Assembly: GCF_040256395.1 (NCBI RefSeq)
Contig: NZ_CP158299.1
Span: 181,001 to 245,000, forward strand
Reading direction: 5' to 3'
Length of the DNA: 64,000 nt
From: Deinococcus sonorensis KR-87
GTDB taxonomy: Bacteria > Deinococcota > Deinococci > Deinococcales > Deinococcaceae
Made by a program: the position numbers and the translations under genes. Every line of letters starts with the position of its first letter. The stretch's first letter is position 1. Shown one piece after another: positions 24,090 through 33,623 of the stretch. The notes below the pieces were generated by a model, which was not told where the DNA came from, did not search any database, and saw only the letters and a list, made by a program, of their open reading frames with translations.

Positions 24090-24563
24090 ATGAAGTATCT
24101 TCTGCTGTCGGCCCTGATCCTGACCACCGCCTGCGCCCCGTCCATGACCTCCGGCTCGGCCTCCACCTACGTCAACGCTCCCAGCGGCCCTGTGCAGCCG
24201 GGACAGCAGTGGACCCTGACCGGCACCACCCCGCAGGGCGACAAGTTCAGCAACAAGCTGACGCTGGACAAGGTCAGCCCTGACCGCAGCGAGAGTGGCC
24301 TCTACACCTATGACGCCGACCAGGGCTTCGTGGAGTGGAACGAGAACGGGTACCTGAGCGCGTGGTACCAGGACCCGCTCACCCGCAAGATGTACGTCTG
24401 CATCACCTACAACGGCACCGTCAGCAGCAGCGGCCCCTATGGCGCCTACCTGATCAGCGGCACCTCCAGCGAGGTGGACGCGCTGTTCCGCCGCTATGGC
24501 AATACCGCTGCCCTGTACGCCGTGCTGGGCAACGCCAACGCCTGCACCCTGAGCCACAGCTGA
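24090..24563 (+). CDS. Lipoprotein of unknown function
   Basis: 157 residues. The lipobox is LILTTAC with lipidated Cys15. The mature domain begins with a Ser/Thr-rich tether, then [21 protein letters not shown] and a beta-rich body. A cysteine pair (MYVCITY and NACTLS) may form a disulfide. I do not recognise the family. The gene is divergent from metK and followed by xseA 35 bases later. Confidence 0.72.
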   Translation: MKYLLLSALILTTACAPSMTSGSASTYVNAPSGPVQPGQQWTLTGTTPQGDKFSNKLTLDKVSPDRSESGLYTYDADQGFVEWNENGYLSAWYQDPLTRKMYVCITYNGTVSSSGPYGAYLISGTSSEVDALFRRYGNTAALYAVLGNANACTLSHS

Positions 24564-24584
24564 GCGGCCCCGGCCCGCAAGCCG

Positions 24585-24590
24585 TATGCT
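24585..24590 (+). promoter_or_regulatory. -10 box (TATGCT) of the leaderless xseA gene
   Basis: TATGCT ends 7 bases before the xseA ATG at 24598. No ribosome site is visible. Confidence 0.45.
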
Positions 24591-24597
24591 GCGGGCC

Positions 24598-25788
24598 ATG
24601 ACCCGTCCACCCGCCCAGTTTCTGGAACTCGCGGACCTGCTGTTCTACGTGTCGCAGGTGCTGGAGCGCGGCATTCCCGGCGCCGTGTGGGTGCGGTGCG
24701 AACTCAGCAGTGTCACCGACCGCCGCCACCTGTACCTGGACGTAACCCAGCAGGGTGAGGACGGCCAGGAGGTGGCCAAAGCGCGCGCCACCCTGTGGGC
24801 GCGCGAACGCTTTTCGCTGGAGGGCAAGTTCCGCCGCGCCACCGGCAGCCGCCTCACGGCCGGCATGAAGGTGCTGCTGTACGTGACAGCTGAGTTTCAT
24901 CCGCAGTACGGCTTCTCGCTGCATATCCTCGACATCGCGCCGGAGTACACGGTGGGCGACGCCAGCCTGAAGCTCGATCAGATCCGGCGCACCCTGGAGC
25001 AGGAAGGGCTGCTGGAACGCAACCGCCGGCGGCCCGCGCCCACCGATTACACACGGGTCGCGGTGGTGGCGCCGCTGCGCGCCGCCGGCCTGGGTGACTT
25101 CCAGCGCGAGGCCGACCGGCTGATGCAGGCCGGAGTGGTGCACTTCAGCTACGTGTTCGCCACCTTCCAGGGCCGCGAGGCCCCGCGCAGCCTGCTCACC
25201 GCGCTTTCGGAGGTGCAGCTGCTGCACGCCGCCGACCCCTTTGACGCCGTGTGCATCATCCGGGGGGGCGGGGCCAGCGCCGATCTGGCGTGGCTCAACG
25301 ATCTGGAGCTGGCCCGGGCGGTGGCCCGCCTGCCGTTGCCGGTGATCACCGGGATCGGCCACCGCCAGGACGACACCATCCTGGACGAGCTGGCCTGCAT
25401 CCGCACCGACACGCCCAGCAAGGCCGCCGCACTGATCCTCAGCACCGTGATGGCCGGAGCGGCGCAGGCCGAGGCGGACCTGCGGACCATCCAGGCCGCA
25501 GGCCGGGCCACGATGCAGGCGGCAGACAGCGCGGCCACCGCGCGCTTCAGCCGGCTGCATCAGGCGGCCCGGCAGCGGCTGGACACCCAGGCCGCCGCCC
25601 TGGACGCCACCATGAGCGCGGTGCTGGGCCTGAGCCCCCGCCGCACTCTGGAGCGCGGCTACGCGCTGGTCCGGAACGGGCGGGGCGAGGTGATCACCCG
25701 GGCAGCCCAGCTGCCCAGGGGCGAACGGCTGCTGCTGGAATTTGCCGACGGCCGGGTGGCTGCCCAGCAGACCGACCCCCCCGCCTGA
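24598..25788 (+). CDS. xseA: Exodeoxyribonuclease VII large subunit
   Basis: 396 residues. It has an N-terminal OB-fold ([22 protein letters not shown]), then the catalytic domain with [64 protein letters not shown] and [10 protein letters not shown] coiled-coil C-terminal part follows, ending in the family motif [13 protein letters not shown]. With XseB it forms the bidirectional single-strand exonuclease used in repair. The small subunit xseB is 26 kb away at 51315-51569, so the two are not an operon. Confidence 0.93.
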   Translation: MTRPPAQFLELADLLFYVSQVLERGIPGAVWVRCELSSVTDRRHLYLDVTQQGEDGQEVAKARATLWARERFSLEGKFRRATGSRLTAGMKVLLYVTAEFHPQYGFSLHILDIAPEYTVGDASLKLDQIRRTLEQEGLLERNRRRPAPTDYTRVAVVAPLRAAGLGDFQREADRLMQAGVVHFSYVFATFQGREAPRSLLTALSEVQLLHAADPFDAVCIIRGGGASADLAWLNDLELARAVARLPLPVITGIGHRQDDTILDELACIRTDTPSKAAALILSTVMAGAAQAEADLRTIQAAGRATMQAADSAATARFSRLHQAARQRLDTQAAALDATMSAVLGLSPRRTLERGYALVRNGRGEVITRAAQLPRGERLLLEFADGRVAAQQTDPPA

Positions 25789-25793
25789 CATGA

Positions 25794-25831
25794 AAAGAGC
25801 AGGGCCGCCCGGTGAGGCGGCCCTGCTCTTT
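25794..25831. terminator. Strong bidirectional terminator
   Basis: A perfect 16-bp stem, AAAGAGCAGGGCCGCC with its complement, around CGGTGA. It lies between xseA and the convergent E3-binding-domain gene, and the A/T ends give a T run on each strand. Confidence 0.88.
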
Positions 25832-25848
25832 AGTCCCTGCGCTTCAGT

Positions 25849-27243
25849 TCAGAACAGCAGGGTGATGGGGGTGGCGAGCAGTGCGGCGACCTCGTGCAGG
25901 AAGCGGGCGCCCACCTGTGGCTCCACGTCGCCGCGCAGGCTCAGGGCGACCTGACCGTCCTGAACGCGGCCCACACTTAGGCTCAGACCGCCCAGGTGCA
26001 GTTCGTCCAGGCCCAGGCTGCCGGCGTCCAGCACCAGCAGCTCGGCGGCCTGACCACCGGCGCGCGTCACATCGGCCAGCGAGGCGCGGAAGTCGCCCTG
26101 CAGATCGGCGGCCTGCGGCTGACCGGCATGGTCCGCCAGCGCGGCGCGGCTCAGGCCCAGCACGCCCAGCGAGCGGGCGGCGGCGCGGCCAACCAGCAGC
26201 GGCAGCGGCACCTCCTGACCCAGCGCGGCAGCGATCTGGCCCTGGGCGGCCACCAGCGAGCCCACATCGCTGTTCAGGCGCAGTGTGACCGCCTGAGCGG
26301 AGGCGGCAGGCAGCGGCACCGGAACCACGGCCGGGACCGGCTGCGCCGCAGCGGCGGGGGCCACGTGCACCGGCTCCTGGACCGGCTCCGGCAGCGGGGC
26401 CGGGGTCGGCTCCTCCACCACAGCGGCCGGAGCGGGGGCCTGCACCTCGGGAACGACCGGCTCCGGGACCACGGCAGCCGGCTGGACCTCCTGCGGCGGG
26501 TTCACGGCCGGGACCACCGGGGCGGGCGTGGGGGCGGGAGCCGGGGTCGGCTCCGGCGCGGCATCGGCGTCGCGGCGGTACAGCCGCGATAGGAAGCCGC
26601 CCAGACCAAATCCGGGAGCGGCGGCCGGCTGTGCCTCGGCCAGGGCCGCGACCGGCGGCATCTCCACCTCGGCGGCGGGCTGCTCCGGCTCGGCGTGCAC
26701 GGCGGCGGCCGGCACGACCTCCGGCTGCACCTCCGCAACCGAGCTGCTGAACTCGGGGGCCGAAGCCACCAGCGCGTCGGCCTCCTGGTCGGCCAGCTCC
26801 GGCTGATCGTCATCCAGCTCGAAGTCCAGGCTGTCGGCCTCCAGCGCCTCGTCCGGCTCGACAGGCGCGTCCTGCGGCTCCGGCTCGACCTGAGCCGCCA
26901 CCGGCACCTGCAGGTCCGGGAAGCTGGGGGCGGGGACGGCCGGGGCAGCAGCCTGCATCGGCGCTCCGCGCTGCTGGCTCACGAACTCGGTGATGTCGCT
27001 CTCGACACCGGCCGCGCTCAGCATGTCCATGCTGGGCATGGCCGGCATCTCCCCGGTCCAGCCGGGCGGCGGCTCGTCCACCGAACCGGGCGGCGGCTCC
27101 TCTTCCCCACTCATGACGCGAGACAGGTAGTTCAGGATGTCCTGTTCCACCACGGCGCCACCATCGCCAGATCCGCGAATGGTGTGCCAATCGATACCGT
27201 TCGCTTCGGCCAACACTTTGGCCAACGGCGAGATTAACTCCAT
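25849..27243 (-). CDS. E3-binding-domain protein with degenerate E2-like C-terminal domain
   Basis: 464 residues. Residues 3-38 (SPLAKVLAEANGIDWHTIRG, then GDGGAVVEQDIL) form a peripheral-subunit-binding domain like that which tethers E3 lipoamide dehydrogenase in 2-oxoacid dehydrogenase complexes. About 250 residues of Pro/Ala/Val/Glu-rich linker follow. The last 130 residues resemble the E2 acyltransferase fold, but the catalytic H-x-x-x-D-G is absent: the region reads LRGDVEPQVGARFLHEVAALL. There is no lipoyl domain. It may bind E3 or other partners as a scaffold or regulator. Start 27243 has GAGGTGG upstream. A 20-bp palindrome overlaps its promoter. Confidence 0.75.
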   Translation of the reverse strand: MELISPLAKVLAEANGIDWHTIRGSGDGGAVVEQDILNYLSRVMSGEEEPPPGSVDEPPPGWTGEMPAMPSMDMLSAAGVESDITEFVSQQRGAPMQAAAPAVPAPSFPDLQVPVAAQVEPEPQDAPVEPDEALEADSLDFELDDDQPELADQEADALVASAPEFSSSVAEVQPEVVPAAAVHAEPEQPAAEVEMPPVAALAEAQPAAAPGFGLGGFLSRLYRRDADAAPEPTPAPAPTPAPVVPAVNPPQEVQPAAVVPEPVVPEVQAPAPAAVVEEPTPAPLPEPVQEPVHVAPAAAAQPVPAVVPVPLPAASAQAVTLRLNSDVGSLVAAQGQIAAALGQEVPLPLLVGRAAARSLGVLGLSRAALADHAGQPQAADLQGDFRASLADVTRAGGQAAELLVLDAGSLGLDELHLGGLSLSVGRVQDGQVALSLRGDVEPQVGARFLHEVAALLATPITLLF

Positions 27244-27263
27244 ATGTGCCACCTCAGCGCACC

Positions 27264-27269
27264 ATTCTA
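27264..27269 (-). promoter_or_regulatory. -10 box (TAGAAT) of the E3-binding-domain gene
   Basis: TAGAAT on the minus strand lies 20 bases before the ATG at 27243, giving a short leader with a ribosome site. With 17-base spacing, the -35 position falls inside the palindrome at 27277-27296. Confidence 0.5.
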
Positions 27270-27276
27270 AGTGGTT

Positions 27277-27296
27277 CCTCACGGAATTCCGTGAGG
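27277..27296. promoter_or_regulatory. Perfect 20-bp palindrome, candidate operator
   Basis: CCTCACGGAATTCCGTGAGG is its own reverse complement over all 20 bases. It lies in the gap between the E3-binding-domain gene and the divergent dehydrogenase, across the expected -35 position of the former. No T run follows on the plus strand beyond TTCTTTG, so an operator fits better than a terminator. Confidence 0.6.
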
Positions 27297-27357
27297 TTCT
27301 TTGTGCCGTGGAGGGGTTCGGTGGGGGTAGTGTGGGCATGATAGGGTAGGGCCGACG

Positions 27358-27492
27358 ATGCCGGGCCTGGACGGACCACGAACGCCGCGCTGGCTCCAGG
27401 CCCCCGACCCGCTGTATGCGGCGGCCGGCGGGCCGGGCCTGACCCCGCCGACTCGCCGTCCACGGCCCGGCTCCGGACCGGGAGAGTCCTGA
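27358..27492 (+). CDS. Possible 44-residue upstream reading frame
   Basis: An ATG frame encodes a Pro/Gly/Arg-rich peptide (MPGLDGPRTPRWLQAPDPLY...) and stops 4 bases before the dehydrogenase ATG. There is no clear ribosome site, and the composition is what chance gives in GC-rich DNA. It may be a leader peptide or spurious. Confidence 0.2.
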   Translation: MPGLDGPRTPRWLQAPDPLYAAAGGPGLTPPTRRPRPGSGPGES

Positions 27493-27496
27493 ACAC

Positions 27497-29145
<1,649 letters not shown>

Positions 29146-29197
29146 GCGCGTTCATCTGCCCTCAACCGCCTCACCCGATACTGAAGCCGGAGTTTCC

Positions 29198-31078
29198 GTG
29201 ACCAACAGACCCCCTGCCCCCCGCACCACCAAGACGCCCGCCACCCCGCCGCTGCTCCCGATGCCGACCCGCCACCGGCTGACCCCGCTGCTGCTGGGCC
29301 TGATGCTGCTGTCCTTCATCCCAGCCCTGATTCTGGCGGTGCAGCGCGTCCGCTTCGAGTCGGCGCAGCGCACCGTGGCGATGGTGATGGACTACTCGAC
29401 CCTGACGCAGCAGGCCAACCTCAACGGCCAGACCCCGATGGAGCTGCTGGCGCATTACCGCACGCTGGGCGTGAACGGCGTCGCGCTCTACGAGGACACC
29501 CTCGCCTCCCGGGTGCTGCGCGGGGAGATCTACCTGATGTCGGGCATTGAGCTGGCGGCCCGCTACCCGGACGCGAACGTTGATACCCTGCTCACCTACA
29601 CCCGCGACATCAAACCGGGCGCGCTGGAGGCCCTGGAGAAGAAGTACACCATCCGGCCGAAGTCGGTGGTGATCGGCGGGCAGCGCTGGGACGCCTGGGC
29701 CGCGGACCCCGGCTTCCTGCCGGCCGGGCCCAACACGGCCCTGATCAACCGGCTGCAGCAGCAGGGCTACGTGGTGGTCTACCGTCCGTGGGACAGCCAG
29801 GCGGTGAAGGAGCCGGCCCTCGACTGGCCGCAGGTGCCGTTCATCGCCTTCACGGACGTGGAGGTGATCGGGGCGCGCAATCCGGCCGTGCTGGAGAAGG
29901 TGCGCGAGCGGATGGGCAAGCGGGTGCCGGCCATCATCGAGTTCACACCGCAGAAGGGCATGGAACAGCTGATCCAGGGCCGGTCCGCGGTGCGGCTGTT
30001 CTCCATCAGCGCGGCGTGGCAGGACCTGCTGACGCCCGAGGAGACCAGCAGCAAGTTCGTGCTGGCGGCCCGCGAGCGCAGCCACAAGCTGCTGTACATG
30101 CGCCCCTTCCGCACCGAGGCCGACACCGAGACCTTCCTCAAGGAGGTCAAGAGCGGCCTGAACAAGTGGGGCATCACGGTGGGCACGCCGGTGGCCGCCG
30201 CCTTCGAGCCGAGCAGCCTGCTGCGCTGGCTGTGTATCGTGGGGCCGTTGGCCGCGCTGGCGCTGATCGGGCTGAGCTATCCGCTGAGCCGGCTGGGCCT
30301 GATCGTGGCCGCGCTGGGGCTGCTGCTCGCGCTGGGCATGAACGGCTTCCAGCCGTTCCCGGGATTCGCGCTGGTGGCGGCCATCAGCTTTCCGGCGCTG
30401 GGGCTTGTGCTGCGACGGCACAGCATCTGGGACTGGTTCGTGGCGACCGGCTTCAGTCTGGTGGGCGTGTTCTTCGTGTCGGCGCTGGGCGCCAACCGGG
30501 ACAGCATGCTGGGCCTGGACCCGTTCCGGGGCGTGGGCCTGACGCTGCTGGCCCCGATCGGGCTGGTGGCGCTGAGCTTCCTGCCGCGTCAGGACATCCG
30601 CAAAACCGTCCAGAACGTCTACAACGCGCCGATCAAGCTGGGCGACATCATCGTGATGCTGCTGGGGCTGGCCGCCTTCGCGCTGGTGTTCCTGCGCCGC
30701 GGCAACACCACCGGGGCCGGGGTCAGCGACGCCGAGGCCAAGGTGCGCCAGAGCCTGCAGGACAGCATCATCCGCCCGCGCTTCAAGGAGCTGGCCGGCC
30801 ACCCGCTGCTGCTGCTGGGCCTGTCGGGCATCCTGCCCGGCTACTTCACGCTGCTGCTGCTGCTGGGCGGCGTGGTGGGTCAGGCGAGCATCCTGAACAC
30901 CTTCTCGCACTTCCACACCCCGCTGCTGATCAGCTTCCAGCGCGCGCTGATCGGGCTGGGCGCGGGTCTGGTGCTGGGCTTCATTACCCTGTGGGCCGTG
31001 CGGCTGGCGCTGCGGCTGTGGGCCACCTACGGCCCGGCCCGCTCCACCGCCGCCACCTCGGCCCCGGAGACGGCGTGA
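29198..31078 (+). CDS. DUF5693 family membrane protein
   Basis: 626 residues. An N-terminal membrane segment (HRLTPLLLGLMLLSFIPALIL) is followed by an extracytoplasmic domain of about 280 residues and then eight or more membrane helices in the second half. The layout matches the DUF5693 family, which I know from Firmicutes and Deinococcus-Thermus next to csaB. Function is not established. Start is GTG at 29198, and upstream there is GGAG about 10 bases away. Its stop overlaps the csaB start by 4 bases, which implies a joint role in envelope polymer modification. Confidence 0.75.
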   Translation: MTNRPPAPRTTKTPATPPLLPMPTRHRLTPLLLGLMLLSFIPALILAVQRVRFESAQRTVAMVMDYSTLTQQANLNGQTPMELLAHYRTLGVNGVALYEDTLASRVLRGEIYLMSGIELAARYPDANVDTLLTYTRDIKPGALEALEKKYTIRPKSVVIGGQRWDAWAADPGFLPAGPNTALINRLQQQGYVVVYRPWDSQAVKEPALDWPQVPFIAFTDVEVIGARNPAVLEKVRERMGKRVPAIIEFTPQKGMEQLIQGRSAVRLFSISAAWQDLLTPEETSSKFVLAARERSHKLLYMRPFRTEADTETFLKEVKSGLNKWGITVGTPVAAAFEPSSLLRWLCIVGPLAALALIGLSYPLSRLGLIVAALGLLLALGMNGFQPFPGFALVAAISFPALGLVLRRHSIWDWFVATGFSLVGVFFVSALGANRDSMLGLDPFRGVGLTLLAPIGLVALSFLPRQDIRKTVQNVYNAPIKLGDIIVMLLGLAAFALVFLRRGNTTGAGVSDAEAKVRQSLQDSIIRPRFKELAGHPLLLLGLSGILPGYFTLLLLLGGVVGQASILNTFSHFHTPLLISFQRALIGLGAGLVLGFITLWAVRLALRLWATYGPARSTAATSAPETA

Positions 31079-32046
31079 ACATCGCGGTCAGCGGCTACTA
31101 CGGCTTCGACAACACCGGCGACGAGGCCATTGCGCTGGCCATCACGCGGGAGCTGCAGCGGCGCGGACACACGGCCCTGCTGCTCAGCAACACCCCGGCC
31201 CAGACCCGCGCCCGCTACGGTGGGCGCAGCGAAGGCCGCATGAGCGTGCTGGGGCTGCCGCGGGCCATCCTCAGCTCGCAGCAGCTGTGGTCCGGCGGCG
31301 GCGGCCTGCTGCAGGACAAGACCAGCAGCCGCACCCTCACCTACTACCTGGGCGTGATCCGGCTGGCCCAGCTGCTGCGCCGCCGGGTGGTGGTGTTCAA
31401 CCAGTCGGTGGGGCCGCTGAGCCTGGAGGGCGGGGCGCGGGTGGCGCGCGGCCTGCAGGGCGCCTGCGTGATCGTGCGTGACCGGGGCAGCCTGGAGACC
31501 CTCAAGCGGCTGGGCGTGGAGGCGCGACTGGGCGGAGACCCCGCGCTGCTGCTGACGCCGTCCGACACGGTCCAGCGCCAGCCGGAGACGGTGGTGCTGG
31601 CTCCGCGCGGCGACGTGACCGACGCCAACGCCGGGCTGGCCGCACTGGCCAATCACCTGAGGACGCAGGGCCGGCGCACCGTGGCGCTGAGTTTTCACCC
31701 GCACGTGGATGACGAGGCGGCCCAGGGGCTGGGGGCCGACGAGGTGATCAGCACCTCGGACCCCGCGCGGGCGCTGGACGTGATCGCGGGGGCCGGGTAC
31801 GTGGTGGGGGTGCGGCTGCACGCGGTGATTCTGGCCGCGGCCGCCGGGGTGCCGTTTGCCGGAGTCAGCTACGACCCGAAGGTGGCGGGCTTCTGCGCCG
31901 ACGCCGGGGCGGCCAGCGTGGGCACCGACTTCGAGGCGGCCCAGGTCTGCGGCCTGGTGATGAAGACGCGTAGCCCCGACTGGGCGCAGGTGCAGGCGAT
32001 GAAGACCCGAGCCCGCGACAGCTTCGACTGGGCCATCAACGCCTGA
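31075..32046 (+). CDS. csaB: Polysaccharide pyruvyl transferase CsaB
   Basis: 323 residues beginning NIAVSGYYGFDNTGDEAIALAI, the classic CsaB/WcaK N-terminus, with SGGGGLLQDKTS and a C-terminal VGVRLHAVILAAAAGVPFAGVSYDPKV. CsaB adds pyruvate to the secondary cell-wall polymer so that SLH domains of S-layer and outer envelope proteins can bind, which is the anchoring mode in Deinococcus-Thermus. The GTG start overlaps the DUF5693 stop; the open frame upstream is shadow. Acts at the cytoplasmic side. Confidence 0.9.
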   Translation: MNIAVSGYYGFDNTGDEAIALAITRELQRRGHTALLLSNTPAQTRARYGGRSEGRMSVLGLPRAILSSQQLWSGGGGLLQDKTSSRTLTYYLGVIRLAQLLRRRVVVFNQSVGPLSLEGGARVARGLQGACVIVRDRGSLETLKRLGVEARLGGDPALLLTPSDTVQRQPETVVLAPRGDVTDANAGLAALANHLRTQGRRTVALSFHPHVDDEAAQGLGADEVISTSDPARALDVIAGAGYVVGVRLHAVILAAAAGVPFAGVSYDPKVAGFCADAGAASVGTDFEAAQVCGLVMKTRSPDWAQVQAMKTRARDSFDWAINA

Positions 32047-32060
32047 ACCGCGCCCTGCTC

Positions 32061-32066
32061 TACACT
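32061..32066 (+). promoter_or_regulatory. -10 box (TACACT) of a leaderless thioesterase gene
   Basis: TACACT ends 5 bases before the ATG at 32072, with no ribosome site. Confidence 0.5.
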
Positions 32067-32071
32067 GCCGC

Positions 32072-32536
32072 ATGACCACCGACCCCGAACCGGCCCTGAA
32101 CCGCCTCACGCCGGACGTGTTGCAGCGCCTCTCCCCCACCGAACTGGCCGAGCAGCTGAACGGGCAGGTGGGCGAGTTGCAGCAGCGGCTGGGCATCCGG
32201 CTGCTGGAAGCCAGCCCAGCGCGGCTGGTGGCCCGCATGCCGGTGGAGGGCAACCGCCAGCCGGCCATGCGGCTGCATGGCGGTGCCAGCGCCGCGCTGG
32301 TGGAGGACCTGGCCAGCCTCGGCTCGTGGCTGAACCTGGACGTGAGCCGGCAGGTGGCGGTGGGCGTGGACCTGAACATCACCCACGTGCGCGGCGCGGT
32401 CAGCGGCGAGGTGCAGGCCGAGGCCGAGCTGACCTACCGGGGCCGCAGCGTGATGGTCTGGACCGTGACCATCCGCAACGAGCACGGCAAGGTCACCAGC
32501 GTGGGCCGCTGCACCTGCAACGTGGTGAACCGCTGA
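32072..32536 (+). CDS. PaaI family hotdog thioesterase
   Basis: 154 residues. The hotdog signature is NRQPAMRLHGGASAALVEDLASLGSWLNL, where H-G-G and E match the PaaI/YbdB active site. VAVGVDLNITHVRGAVSGEV and SVMVWTVTIRNEHGKVTSVGRCTCNV follow. It probably hydrolyses an aromatic or medium-chain acyl-CoA. It stands between csaB and ddrB with its own leaderless start; no partner genes nearby point to a substrate. Confidence 0.85.
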   Translation: MTTDPEPALNRLTPDVLQRLSPTELAEQLNGQVGELQQRLGIRLLEASPARLVARMPVEGNRQPAMRLHGGASAALVEDLASLGSWLNLDVSRQVAVGVDLNITHVRGAVSGEVQAEAELTYRGRSVMVWTVTIRNEHGKVTSVGRCTCNVVNR

Positions 32537-32547
32537 GCGGAAAGACG

Positions 32548-32576
32548 TTGCATCCGGCGTCCGGCCCTGTTATGTT
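32548..32576 (+). promoter_or_regulatory. ddrB promoter (TTGCAT, 17 bp, TATGTT)
   Basis: TTGCAT at 32548-32553 and TATGTT at 32571-32576 have the ideal 17-base spacing. The -10 box lies entirely inside the RDRM operator, so a bound repressor would block RNA polymerase. Confidence 0.75.
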
Positions 32577-32586
32577 ATTTGCATAA
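32570..32586 (+). promoter_or_regulatory. Radiation/desiccation response motif (DdrO operator)
   Basis: TTATGTTATTTGCATAA is a 17-bp near-palindrome with TTATG and CATAA arms, matching the known RDRM consensus (TTATGTCATTGACATAA type) at both arms and the central ATT. In Deinococcus, DdrO represses genes carrying it, and the protease IrrE/PprI cleaves DdrO after DNA damage. It is the only such site I find in the window. Confidence 0.92.
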
Positions 32587-32619
32587 GGGACGCCGAGCGT
32601 TCCTCGCAAAGGAGACAGT

Positions 32620-33078
32620 ATGCCCACCCTGCACCTCACCGGCCCCCTCGGCACCAGTCTCAGCGTCGAAGTGCCCGACGAACGCGACATGCTGACCGTC
32701 CTGCGCCGCTACGGCAAGAGCGGCTGGACCAGCGGCGAGATTCCGCCGGGCGGCCTGCAGCTGCCGCTGAGCATGGCCGACCTGTTCGACTGGACCCTGA
32801 TCGGCGCGCGCGCCTACACCACCAGCGACGGCGAGCAGGCCGTGATGTACCGCGGCCAGAGCTACAAGCGCCGCGAGCTGGACGAGGTGGACACCAAGAA
32901 GCTCAAGCTGCCCAAGATCGTCAAGTACAGCAGAGGCGCCCGGCCCACCGATCCGCCTCACCTCAAGGAGGGCGAGGAGGGCGGCGTGCAGTACGTGACG
33001 CTCATCAGCTTCCGGGGTGGCGGCCGTGTGATGGACAGCTACGTGGACCCGGCCAAGCAGGCCGAGAGCCGCGCCTGA
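32620..33078 (+). CDS. ddrB: DNA damage response protein DdrB, single-stranded DNA-binding
   Basis: 152 residues. The core YGKSGWTSGEIPPGG, DWTLIGARAY, RRELDEVDTKKLKLPKIVKYSRGA and YVTLISFRGGGR match DdrB as I remember it from D. radiodurans. DdrB forms a pentameric OB-like ring that binds and anneals single-stranded DNA and acts early in genome rebuilding after irradiation. The RDRM directly upstream supports this. An AAAGGAGA site is well placed. The protein ends soon after the core (SYVDPAKQAESRA), shorter than the roughly 180-residue D. radiodurans protein, so a long flexible tail is missing. Confidence 0.93.
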   Translation: MPTLHLTGPLGTSLSVEVPDERDMLTVLRRYGKSGWTSGEIPPGGLQLPLSMADLFDWTLIGARAYTTSDGEQAVMYRGQSYKRRELDEVDTKKLKLPKIVKYSRGARPTDPPHLKEGEEGGVQYVTLISFRGGGRVMDSYVDPAKQAESRA

Positions 33079-33110
33079 GGAAGCACGGGCAGACCCTCGC
33101 GTCTCCGTTG

Positions 33111-33116
33111 TAGGCT
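33111..33116 (+). promoter_or_regulatory. -10 box (TAGGCT) of a leaderless lipoprotein gene
   Basis: TAGGCT ends 6 bases before the ATG at 33123. It shows the gene after ddrB has its own promoter outside RDRM control. Confidence 0.45.
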
Positions 33117-33122
33117 TCAGCC

Positions 33123-33611
33123 ATGCGAGCATCTGCCCCAGTTCTCCTGTTCGCCGCCCTGCTCTTGAGCGGGTGCGGCGTTTTGCCCACCCCCCTGCAG
33201 CCGGCCGACCTGAGCGCCCAGACCCTGCTGGCCGCGCCCACCCGCATCACGGTGGACGCGCAGCCGCTGGAAGCCCGGGCGTCGGCATGGTACGGCACCG
33301 CTCAGGGCAACCCGAATCCGTTCATCGTGAGCGTGCGGGTGCAGACGCTGGACGGCGCGCCGCTGCCGGCCGGAACGCAGCTGGTCACGGCCTATCTGGT
33401 GCGCGGCACTCAGGCGAGCCAGGGCCGCTTCGTGCTGGAGCAGAACCGGGGGCCACAGGCGGCCATGCAGGAGTGGGTCAGCCGCACCCGCGCCGACCGA
33501 ACCGCGTTCCCGAACGGCGCCCAACTGCAGGTGGTGGCGCTGCTGAACACCTCGCAGGGGCGGCAGCTGCTGAGGGTGTCGCCGGACGTGACCGTCACCA
33601 CACCCAACTAA
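33123..33611 (+). CDS. Lipoprotein of unknown function
   Basis: 162 residues. The lipobox is LLLSGC with lipidated Cys18. The mature domain is beta-rich (RITVDAQPLEARASAWYGTA, PFIVSVRVQTLDG, QLVTAYLVRG, LRVSPDVTVTTPN), like an immunoglobulin-type fold with no catalytic motif. No recognised family. It follows ddrB but has its own start signals and converges with the glycosyltransferase. Confidence 0.7.
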   Translation: MRASAPVLLFAALLLSGCGVLPTPLQPADLSAQTLLAAPTRITVDAQPLEARASAWYGTAQGNPNPFIVSVRVQTLDGAPLPAGTQLVTAYLVRGTQASQGRFVLEQNRGPQAAMQEWVSRTRADRTAFPNGAQLQVVALLNTSQGRQLLRVSPDVTVTTPN

Positions 33612-33623
33612 CGCGGTGACGGC

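Noticed and set aside
27277..27296. The 20-bp palindrome as an intrinsic terminator
   Set aside because: It lies between divergent genes and lacks a T run, so an operator is more likely.
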